From Gluconacetobacter tumulicola (GTDB lineage: Bacteria > Pseudomonadota > Alphaproteobacteria > Acetobacterales > Acetobacteraceae), in assembly GCF_014174215.1 (NCBI RefSeq), contig NZ_JABEQL010000017.1, positions 1 to 64,000 on the forward strand: a stretch of 64,000 nt of DNA. Direction: 5' to 3'. The notes under the pieces are model-generated. The model saw nothing but the letters and a program-made list of their open reading frames with translations. It was not told the origin of the DNA and made no database searches. A program made the position numbers and the translations under genes. How positions within the stretch are numbered: the first letter of the stretch is position 1; each line of letters opens with the position of its first letter. Positions 55,095 through 62,257 of the stretch are shown here, one piece after another.

Positions 55095-55589
55095 CTAGCG
55101 TCGCTCTTCCCGGATCGAGATCCCCACATCCCGCGGCACATACTGCGCCTGCCGGTCCGCGCCCGTGGGGCCACCCGGCACACGCCCTTCCCGGATCTGG
55201 TCCATCAATTCCCGATGTCCCGATTCCTGCGCCGCCATATCCTCCCGATACCATTCGGCCGGGATTTCCATCAGATACGCAATCTGCGCCCCGCCGCCGC
55301 GCGCGACCCCAACAGTCATGCTCACGGGTTTTCCGGATTCATCCAGAACCTGCTTGTATCCCGCATCCCCGGCCCGCGCGATCCGCCCCGGCTCGTCATT
55401 GAACCAGTGCCGGTGGTACCCTTCCCGATCCGGATAGGCCAGCTTCTGTTCCCGCAGCCCGAACGGCCGGCGCGAGGCCACGCGCCTGGCAGGCCCCACC
55501 CCCGGCGCGGCACCCGATGCAACATTCTGGGCGGCACGGCTCCGCGCCGCCTCGTTCAGCGGCACGCGCCCGCGTGTTTCGTCGCTCAT
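55095..55589 (-). CDS. phage head-region protein, unknown
   Basis: 164 residues, hydrophilic and Arg-rich, with EQKLAYPDREGYHRHWFNDEPGRI near residue 50 and MEIPAEWYREDMAAQESGHRELMDQI near 110. This resembles small proteins found between scaffold and capsid genes in similar prophages. It overlaps the scaffold-like gene by four bases. Function unknown. Confidence 0.6.
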   Translation of the reverse strand: MSDETRGRVPLNEAARSRAAQNVASGAAPGVGPARRVASRRPFGLREQKLAYPDREGYHRHWFNDEPGRIARAGDAGYKQVLDESGKPVSMTVGVARGGGAQIAYLMEIPAEWYREDMAAQESGHRELMDQIREGRVPGGPTGADRQAQYVPRDVGISIREERR

Positions 55590-56503
55590 GCGTCGTTCTC
55601 CCAGTAATATCCGGCCCATTCGTCCTTCGTCAGCGGCTTGCCCTTGCCCGCCAGCGCGCGGGCATAACGGTCATATTCCCGCCGCGCCTCCGCCGGCAGC
55701 GCCTCGAACCCGCGCGGATTCCCCCCGCGCCCGCCCTCACCGCGCGACGGACTCACCGGCGGCGGCGCCTCGCGGCGTTTGTTCTCGAACAACGCAGGAT
55801 GCAACTGCCGCACCTTGCGCCGCGTCATCTCCAGCCGCTCCGCCAGGCTCAGCCCCGGATGCTGCCGATCCACCGCCGACTGGATCGCAATCGCATCCTG
55901 CCGCGCCTCGGCATTGCGCGAAAACCACGGATTCGCCTGCACGAAATCCATAATCTCCGGCGGCATGCTCTCCACCCGCTCCACCGGCGCCGGGGCCAGT
56001 GGCGCCTCCGCCCGCGCGGCCGGCAGCGGCGCCGTATCGCGCAGATCCTGCAAATCCCGCTCGGCCACCGCAAAGGCCGTCGTGTCGCCGCTGGCCACCG
56101 CCGCCTGCCGCCGGCCCTCGATATCGCGCACCGCACGCTGATACGCCCGCTCGTCGGCCCGCCGCGTGCGCTCCGTCAGATCGGCCAATGCCTTCTGGCT
56201 GTCGCGCAACTGCGCCTGCATGGTGGCATAACGCCCATCCAGCGCCCGATATTGCTGCTGCAACACCGGCAGAAGATTCATCCCCCGATCGAGAAAATCC
56301 CGCGCCGGCCGCCATTTCTCCACATCACCCCGAAAATCGTCACGCGGCACCCAGCCCATCCGCCGCGCCTGCGCCTCGACCTCCGCATCCCCCTCGACAG
56401 GCGCCGCAATCCCTTCCGGCGCATCGGCCCCACTCTCCCGCTCGGGGCTCCCGCCCTCCGCGTGCAGGTCCACGTCCATCCCCTCTTCGCGCTCGTCCGT
56501 CAT
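55586..56503 (-). CDS. phage scaffold-like protein
   Basis: 305 residues. Asp/Glu/Ala/Arg-rich with long predicted helices (QLRDSQKALADLTERTRRADERAYQRAVRDIEGRRQAAV near residue 100). Such coiled-coil proteins before the capsid gene are usually scaffolds. It overlaps its neighbours by four bases on both sides, so its amount is coupled to the GroES-like protein. Assignment is by composition and place. Confidence 0.65.
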   Translation of the reverse strand: MTDEREEGMDVDLHAEGGSPERESGADAPEGIAAPVEGDAEVEAQARRMGWVPRDDFRGDVEKWRPARDFLDRGMNLLPVLQQQYRALDGRYATMQAQLRDSQKALADLTERTRRADERAYQRAVRDIEGRRQAAVASGDTTAFAVAERDLQDLRDTAPLPAARAEAPLAPAPVERVESMPPEIMDFVQANPWFSRNAEARQDAIAIQSAVDRQHPGLSLAERLEMTRRKVRQLHPALFENKRREAPPPVSPSRGEGGRGGNPRGFEALPAEARREYDRYARALAGKGKPLTKDEWAGYYWENDA

Positions 56504-56913
56504 GCAAGCTCTCCCTCCTGCTTCGCCACCGCCGCAATCGCGGCAATACAGCGCTGCGACATCAGCCGGTACAGCCGCCCATCCTCGCCCTTCAGCAGCT
56601 GCCCGGCATAGCGTTCGAAATAGACCCGATCCCCCGCCGCAGGAATCGTTCCCACCCACTGCCGCGTGCCATCATCGTTCCAGCGAAACGCCGCCGGCCC
56701 CACCGCAATCACCGTCCCATGCTCGGCCGCCAGCGTCTGGCGCTCCACATATTCCGCCGGCAACTGCACCGCCCCGCTGGTCATCTCGGCATGCACGTCC
56801 GCCAGCACCAGGATCTTGTCGTCCAGCGGCACATACCCCGCCCGATTCACCCCATCCCAATCCGAAACCACGAATTCCTGCTGGTCGAATTTCAGAATAC
56901 GTCTCTCACTCAT
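56500..56913 (-). CDS. phage-encoded GroES-like co-chaperonin
   Basis: 137 residues from the ATG at 56913 with GGAGGA six bases upstream. The Cpn10 pattern is present: DKILVLADVHAEMTSGAVQLP near residue 33 (the mobile-loop region), AAEHGTVIAVGPAAFRW, then GDRVYFERYAGQLLKGEDGRLYRLM. T4 gp31 is a phage co-chaperonin used for capsid folding. Here it overlaps the scaffold-like gene by four bases, so assistance in capsid folding is likely. It overlaps the upstream gene by eight. Confidence 0.75.
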   Translation of the reverse strand: MSERRILKFDQQEFVVSDWDGVNRAGYVPLDDKILVLADVHAEMTSGAVQLPAEYVERQTLAAEHGTVIAVGPAAFRWNDDGTRQWVGTIPAAGDRVYFERYAGQLLKGEDGRLYRLMSQRCIAAIAAVAKQEGELA

Positions 56914-57190
56914 CACTCTCCTCCTTCCGTTCCGGCGCGTCGCCGTAAAACGCCCGCATCGCCGCCCATTTCAGCTCGGCCATCTCGGCCGCCAGCGCCG
57001 CCCGGCCCCGCGCCTCATGCTCCTGCGCCAGCGTAATCGTCCCCGCCCGCCACTGGCCCAACATCCGCCGCTCGATGCTCTCGCCATAATCCGTCAGAAA
57101 CAGACGCACCGCCCGCGTCACCGGATGGTGCCGCCAGGCCAGAAACGCCTCCTCCGACAGATCCTCCAACATCGCCTGACGCTGCTCCAT
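56906..57190 (-). CDS. small phage protein, unknown
   Basis: 94 residues, mostly helical, with EEAFLAWRHHPVTRAVRLFLTDYGESIERRMLGQWRAG near residues 13-50. It is acidic at both ends. It lies directly before the GroES-like gene, with an eight-base overlap. A similar gene occurs next to portal genes in other prophages, where the role is not known. Confidence 0.6.
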   Translation of the reverse strand: MEQRQAMLEDLSEEAFLAWRHHPVTRAVRLFLTDYGESIERRMLGQWRAGTITLAQEHEARGRAALAAEMAELKWAAMRAFYGDAPERKEESDE

Positions 57191-57215
57191 CGGGGGGATC
57201 CTTTCTTTGGGTCTT

Positions 57216-57418
57216 CTTCTTTTTCTGAAGAAAAAGAAGCAAAAAGACTTTTTCGACGTTTCTCGATAGCATCAGGATGGAGAGGGAGTATTCCTAAAAA
57301 TCCATAGTCTTCCATTTTTAAATCATAAGAATAAAACAAGCATCTCCACCCAACCCACCAACCCCACCGAACCCAAACAGATCAAAAGTTTTTTTGGTTC
57401 TTTTTTTTCAAAAAAAAC
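57216..57418. repeat. family A twin-hairpin element, copy 6 (long form)
   Basis: CTTCTTTTTCT/AGAAAAAGAAG hairpin at 57216-57239 and a GGTTCTTTTTTTT hairpin, partly decayed, at 57397-57418. The middle shares a block of about 45 bases with copy 5. It lies between the portal gene and the next gene. Confidence 0.8.
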
Positions 57419-57423
57419 ATCCT

Positions 57424-59316
57424 TCACCCAAGCTCCACCTTCCGCGCCTGCGCCAACCGCAAAGCCGCCTCCGCCAGCGTCGAGACCTGCTCCACCGCCT
57501 CGCTCCCCGCCCGCATCTCCATCTCCCGCGCCTCACGCCGTGCGCGCAGATCCAGCTCCGCCGCCCGCGCCATCGCCGCCGGATCGGGCGCCGGGGCCGG
57601 CCGTAACACCTTGTCCACCAACCCGATGGCAGCGGCCTCGAAGGCACGGCGACGGATTTCATGCCCGTCGCACCAGGGATCGTCCTTGAAGGCGAGCAGG
57701 AAATTGGCACGCGCCAGTTGCTGCATGTCGGTGACGATCTCGGGATCCGACACCGGCTCCACTCCGCCCCCCTGCTCGTAATCGGCGCGGGTGACGCGAA
57801 AGAACGCGCTGCCTTCCCGAAAGCCGGATTCATCGGGCAGATACAGCCGGTTCAGCCGGTAGAGCTTGCGATACTCCCCGCCCAGACTGCGATGAATGCG
57901 CTTGAAGATGGCGCTGAACACTTTCAGCCCCTGCTGGATCACCGCCAGCCCCAGCACGCCGGACACATTCCCACCCGGCATGGCGCCGGAGAGGATATCC
58001 TTGACCGACGCAATCTCCCGCCCGGCATCGACCAGAAAGCCCAGCAACTGAAACAATACCGGATTGGGCCCCGGAAACTGCAACGGCACCAGATTCTCGC
58101 GCAATGTGGCACCCGGCGTATTCACCACCTTGTATTCGCCGACCTGAAAGCGCACGGACCCGCTGTTCAGCGACATGCCCGAGCCGACAAAGCCACCGCC
58201 GGCGTTGGCGAGATGCGCGGCATCGAACATCTGGTTCAGGCTGGTATTCACCGCCGCATTCAACGGATGCAGCAAGGTGCCGAACCCGATATCGTAGATC
58301 GCGGAATCCGGCGACGGGATAAAGGAGAATTTGGTGTAATACGAAACCGCCTCGATCCGCCGGATGCGATGATCCTGCGCATCGAACATCACCCCATCCA
58401 TGTCGAACCCGGCGGCAATGCGCGCAAGCCGGCCCGAATCGCGGGCGATGGTCACGATATAGGGCTCGGCATACCCGTCCCCATCCAGATCCAGCCGCCG
58501 ATGCTGCTCCAGGAACGTCACCGGCGCATCGCTGTCCTCGCCACCCTCATGATTGCCGCCATAATCCTGCTCCAGGAACAGACCTGCGCGAATCCGCTCC
58601 TCGATCTCCCAAGGGTAGAGGTCGATCTCCTCGGTAATCCGCGGCGCGGTGGCAAAGGATTTGGCGTGGTAATCGATGCACAGCCGCAGCGGGTCGACCG
58701 TCTCGCTGACATTGCGCTGCAAGGCCGGGTCGAAATAGGTCTTGCGGAACATGGTGCCGACAATGGAAAGCTTCAGCAGCAGCTTGTCGGTCTGCTCCTC
58801 CCACTCCGCCATTTCGTCCAGCAACTGCCAGCTCATATGCCGGCCGATCGCCGTCGCCCGCGCCCGCTTCGCCCCCGGCGGCACCAGCCACAACGGCCCG
58901 CCATCCGGCCCCGTCAAGACCTGCCCCGGCCGCAGCGGATCGGGCACCGGCACACCGGAATCATCCCCCAGCACGGTACCCCGCACCACGTCCCGGTCAC
59001 GCACGATGCCCGGATAGGCCCGTGCCGCAAACTGCACCGCCGCCACCGTCAGCAGCGGATAGATGACGTTCGACGCCCCCGGCCAGGGATAGGTCTTGGG
59101 CTCGGCCACCTGCTGGGCCAGATCCAGCCAGCGGCGGCAATTCTCCTTCCATTCGGCCCGCGTGGCCTCGTCGGCCCGCCAGTCGCGCGCCACCCGGTCC
59201 GCCACCCGCCCGTGCGTCGCCTCGTCCAGCTCCTCCGCAATATTCGGGATCTCGATCCAGCGCCGCAGCCGCTCCGCCAGATCCATGTCGGGTCCATCCC
59301 GCTCCGCCGCATCCAT
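57424..59316 (-). CDS. phage portal protein
   Basis: 630 residues from the ATG at 59316. EWKENCRRWLDLAQQVAEPKTYPWPGASNVIYPLLT near residue 55 and the LLLKLSIVGTMFRKTYFD region near 175 are typical of large podovirus portals. Twelve copies form the vertex through which DNA is packed. Length fits P22-type portals (about 700). It is two bases from the cysteine-rich small gene and follows the terminase. Confidence 0.85.
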   Translation of the reverse strand: MDAAERDGPDMDLAERLRRWIEIPNIAEELDEATHGRVADRVARDWRADEATRAEWKENCRRWLDLAQQVAEPKTYPWPGASNVIYPLLTVAAVQFAARAYPGIVRDRDVVRGTVLGDDSGVPVPDPLRPGQVLTGPDGGPLWLVPPGAKRARATAIGRHMSWQLLDEMAEWEEQTDKLLLKLSIVGTMFRKTYFDPALQRNVSETVDPLRLCIDYHAKSFATAPRITEEIDLYPWEIEERIRAGLFLEQDYGGNHEGGEDSDAPVTFLEQHRRLDLDGDGYAEPYIVTIARDSGRLARIAAGFDMDGVMFDAQDHRIRRIEAVSYYTKFSFIPSPDSAIYDIGFGTLLHPLNAAVNTSLNQMFDAAHLANAGGGFVGSGMSLNSGSVRFQVGEYKVVNTPGATLRENLVPLQFPGPNPVLFQLLGFLVDAGREIASVKDILSGAMPGGNVSGVLGLAVIQQGLKVFSAIFKRIHRSLGGEYRKLYRLNRLYLPDESGFREGSAFFRVTRADYEQGGGVEPVSDPEIVTDMQQLARANFLLAFKDDPWCDGHEIRRRAFEAAAIGLVDKVLRPAPAPDPAAMARAAELDLRARREAREMEMRAGSEAVEQVSTLAEAALRLAQARKVELG

Positions 59317-59318
59317 GC

Positions 59319-59576
59319 TCAGCACCCCTCGCCGCCGGGCGAGAACTCGCCGCACACATGCTCGGGCACCACCGGCGGAAAGGTGGCGAAGGGCTGCGGC
59401 GCCAATTGCCCCACGCGCGGCGCCCCCTGCGGCACCAGCACCACCGTCACCTGCGGCGGATAACGCCGGCACACCACATCGCCGCCCTCCACGCCATGAT
59501 AACGGCACTGGCGGCAGCTACGCCGCCCCAGCCCCATATGCGTCCCCAGATGCGCCGGAATCACCAATCCTGCCAT
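59319..59576 (-). CDS. cysteine-rich small protein between terminase and portal
   Basis: 85 residues with CRQCRYHG near residue 21, then VVCRRYPP near 35 and EHVCGEFSPGGEGC at the end: five cysteines and two histidines that could form a zinc ribbon. It has one base of gap after the terminase gene and two before the portal gene. Function unknown; a packaging accessory is possible. Confidence 0.65.
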   Translation of the reverse strand: MAGLVIPAHLGTHMGLGRRSCRQCRYHGVEGGDVVCRRYPPQVTVVLVPQGAPRVGQLAPQPFATFPPVVPEHVCGEFSPGGEGC

Positions 59577-59577
59577 G

Positions 59578-61050
59578 TCAGTATCCCGTAATGTGCGATC
59601 GCGTCCGCCCGTCATCGGGCAGCGCACGCCAGATATCGTCATCCGCCTCCGCCCCGCCGGCCCCGCGCAATTCGCTGCCGAACAGCCGCGTGGCCACGTA
59701 TTGCAGCGCGTCCATCACATGCGACCACCGGTTCTTCTCCGGCCGGTCGGTATAGCGCTCGCCACTCACCTGCACGCGCCGATACTGGTAGCCGCCCATC
59801 AGCGCCCGCCGCACGGTCGTGCAGCGCGGATGCAGCACAAAGCCCGGCGCCGCCCCGTCCAGCAGCGTGCGCAACGGCCGGCGCACACTCTCCAGCCGGA
59901 TCGCCAGCGTCTGCATCCCCGGCGCGATGGCAATCCCCCGCGCATGCAGGATCTCGAAACAGGTCCGCTCGTCGGTCTGCGCCTTCTGCATCCCCGCCGG
60001 ATCGCCGATATCCACAAACCGCGTATCGGGAAAATGCTGCGCCGAATGCCGCCCCACGATCTCGGCAAACCGCTCGATCCCCATGGCGTCCGACACCAGC
60101 TCGTCCACCACGATCCACTGCCCCGACGGCAGCATCTGCGTAAACACACAGGCCGGCGTCAGCCCGAAATCCCAGCCCCGATAAACCGGCAGCGCCGGCA
60201 CCGTCCGGCATTCCTGGCAATGGAACCCGTCATTATACTCGCCGAAGACCGGCCGCCCTTCCATGACGAACCCGTAATCCCCGTCGATATAAACCTTGTT
60301 CCACTCGTCACTTTTCCCGACCGCCAGCCGCTGGTAATAACCGGGCGGCAGATTGTCCAGATTCTCCGCCATGCCAGCCCGCCCGCTGGGCTGGCGAAAG
60401 ATCCGCGCGAAGCGTTCCACATTCATGCCCGGAATCACCTGCGCCAGCGCCGCCACCGCCTCCCCATGGTCCTTTTCCTCGAAGAACCGGTACCAGTCCG
60501 ATTCCGCATCCGGCGGATTGGTATCCATGATCACGCCAGACCACGTCGCCCCACCGTCCCGCCGCGCCGGATACCGCCCCACACGCCCCTGCACCGCCTC
60601 GATGATCGCCCACGGCACCTCGCGCGCCTCGTTCACCCACGCCCCGGTCAGCTCCAGCGACAGCAGGTTCCCCACCTGGTCCGGCCGGTCCAGCGCCCGA
60701 AACAGAAACTCGATCTCGGCCGGCTTCTCGTCCCCCTCCGCCACCATCCGGTCGATCACATAGGAATGCTCGCTCGGCTTCCACCGCCCGAAGCGCACCG
60801 GCGGAAACCATTGGTGCACGGTGCGGATCGTGGTGTCCTCAAGCTGGCGATAGGAATTGCGGATCACCGCCCAGCGCGAGCGCCGCACGCCATCCGCCCC
60901 CGGCGCCTGCCGCAACCCCCGCAGCACGATCTCCCAGACGCAGCCGGAACTTTTTCCGGACCCGAATGGCCCCATCAGCCCCCTGATAAAGGCATCCGAT
61001 TCCATAAACCGCCGGATCGTCGGCACCGACTCCCGATTATATCCCAGCAC
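59578..61050 (-). CDS. phage terminase large subunit
   Basis: 490 residues. Walker A is GPFGSGKSSG near residue 27; LTGAWVNEAREVPW near 134 holds the Walker B/catalytic Glu; the nuclease domain has GWDFGLTPACVF near 290 and later Asp residues (DIGDPAG; HVMDALQY). It cuts and pumps DNA into heads. The start at 61050 is GTG. Together with a small subunit and portal it shows a packaging module. Motifs appear intact. Confidence 0.9.
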   Translation of the reverse strand: MLGYNRESVPTIRRFMESDAFIRGLMGPFGSGKSSGCVWEIVLRGLRQAPGADGVRRSRWAVIRNSYRQLEDTTIRTVHQWFPPVRFGRWKPSEHSYVIDRMVAEGDEKPAEIEFLFRALDRPDQVGNLLSLELTGAWVNEAREVPWAIIEAVQGRVGRYPARRDGGATWSGVIMDTNPPDAESDWYRFFEEKDHGEAVAALAQVIPGMNVERFARIFRQPSGRAGMAENLDNLPPGYYQRLAVGKSDEWNKVYIDGDYGFVMEGRPVFGEYNDGFHCQECRTVPALPVYRGWDFGLTPACVFTQMLPSGQWIVVDELVSDAMGIERFAEIVGRHSAQHFPDTRFVDIGDPAGMQKAQTDERTCFEILHARGIAIAPGMQTLAIRLESVRRPLRTLLDGAAPGFVLHPRCTTVRRALMGGYQYRRVQVSGERYTDRPEKNRWSHVMDALQYVATRLFGSELRGAGGAEADDDIWRALPDDGRTRSHITGY

Positions 61051-61065
61051 GCGCAGCCGGCGCCC

Positions 61066-61299
61066 TCAGCGCCCCTTTCCCACACGATGCGGCCCATGAT
61101 CGGGCAGCGGCGCCACCCCCATCCGCCCGCCACGCGGACGCGGCGCAGGGGCCGCCGCGCGCTCATGGTCCTTCAGGACGACGCCATCCGCCCTGCCGGC
61201 ACGCGCCCGGTCCTGCACCCCCGCCAGCTTTTCCACGCCGAAATCCTGAGCCTCGCCCGGAATCATCTCGCCCTCGGCCAGTTCTTTATGCTGTCGCAT
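61066..61299 (-). CDS. small phage protein, unknown
   Basis: 77 residues, charged, with MRQHKELAEGEMIPGEAQDFGVEKL at the start and an Arg/Pro-rich end. GGGAGAG lies just before the ATG at 61299. It sits between the two terminase genes. No family is recognised. Confidence 0.55.
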   Translation of the reverse strand: MRQHKELAEGEMIPGEAQDFGVEKLAGVQDRARAGRADGVVLKDHERAAAPAPRPRGGRMGVAPLPDHGPHRVGKGR

Positions 61300-61322
61300 G
61301 AATACTCTCCCCCGATCTTTCC

Positions 61323-61374
61323 GCAGGGCTCCGCCCTGCACCCGGAAAGGGACAGTCGTCCCCTTCACCCCTGT
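61323..61374 (-). repeat. family C palindromic element, copy 2
   Basis: GCAGGGCTCCGCCCTGC followed by AAGGGACAGTCGTCCCCTT, matching copy 1 at 21121. It lies directly after the stop of the terminase small-subunit gene and in front of the next gene. Confidence 0.8.
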
Positions 61375-61896
61375 TCAGCGCACGACGACGGTGTACAGGC
61401 CCGGCGGATCGGCGGGCTTGCCGTCGCGGCCCAGATGCTGCTTCACATCCTTCAGCAGCCCGAAATGCCGCGCCAACAGGTCCAGGCTCGGCGTACGCGG
61501 CGCCAGCCGCACCGTGAAATTCCCCGCCTTGTCCCACGACCACCCCGTCACCGCCGCACGCACCTCCACCGGCAGCGTCGCGATATCCTCCGGCCCCCTC
61601 AGCGGATGCGCCGCAATCGTGCCCACATCGTAGAAGGCCAGCCGCGTCAACTCGGCAATCACCCGGTCCTGGCTGAACTTCGTCCGTTCTTCCAGCGCCA
61701 GCTCCGCTTGGCGGATCGCCTCGCGCACCCGCACCGACCGCAGCAGCTTCCACGCATGCCGGCGCGCATACCCCGCCCCATACCCGGCCCGCATCGCCGC
61801 CCGCGTCGTGTTCAGATCGACCAGATATTCCGCGACGAACCGCGCCTGCCGCACGGTCAACCCCCGCGCCTGCTTCTCCCCCGCGTCCGCCGCCAT
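61375..61896 (-). CDS. phage terminase small subunit
   Basis: 173 residues. LTVRQARFVAEYLVDLNTTRAAMRAGYGAGYARRHAWKLL at residues 13-52 is the DNA-binding domain of the Terminase_2 family, and the middle (DVGTIAAHPL) also fits. It would recognise the packaging start and pass DNA to the large subunit. It is the first gene of the minus-strand phage block and is followed by a family C repeat. Confidence 0.88.
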   Translation of the reverse strand: MAADAGEKQARGLTVRQARFVAEYLVDLNTTRAAMRAGYGAGYARRHAWKLLRSVRVREAIRQAELALEERTKFSQDRVIAELTRLAFYDVGTIAAHPLRGPEDIATLPVEVRAAVTGWSWDKAGNFTVRLAPRTPSLDLLARHFGLLKDVKQHLGRDGKPADPPGLYTVVVR

Positions 61897-62257
61897 CGCC
61901 TTCCCCCCGGTCTCACCGCACCGACCATATCGCCCGATCCGGGGGGCCGGATATCCTTATTCATCCCCACACTCCCTCGGGATGGTTTGGTTTGTTTTTT
62001 ATGCCAGAAGACAAAAATCCCACCCGCCCCAGGGACATCGCAACCCTTCGCCCGTCGTTTCCCTCCAAGAACATTATCGCCCCGAATCAGTTTGACATCG
62101 CGATAAGTAGGTGCCATCTAATTTCATATCGAAATCAGTCAGCGCCGGAGCGGGTCCGCCATGCCCCCCATTCCGCGCTTCCTCCGCCGCACCGTGGCGC
62201 CCGGTAACGGGCCGCTTCGTGATGCCCAATATGATACGAAACAGGAACGAAAAAAGG
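61897..62257. other. intergenic stretch at the right edge of phage block 2
   Basis: 361 bases between the divergent terminase and receptor genes. It contains no integrase, tRNA or direct repeat that I can see. A TTGACA at 62092 with TCTAAT 19 bases on could be the promoter of the receptor. A strong promoter for the late genes on the minus strand is not obvious. Confidence 0.5.

Noticed and set aside
59575-62106. 843-codon plus-strand ORF
   Set aside because: Opposite both terminase genes and rich in Arg/Pro/His; shadow.
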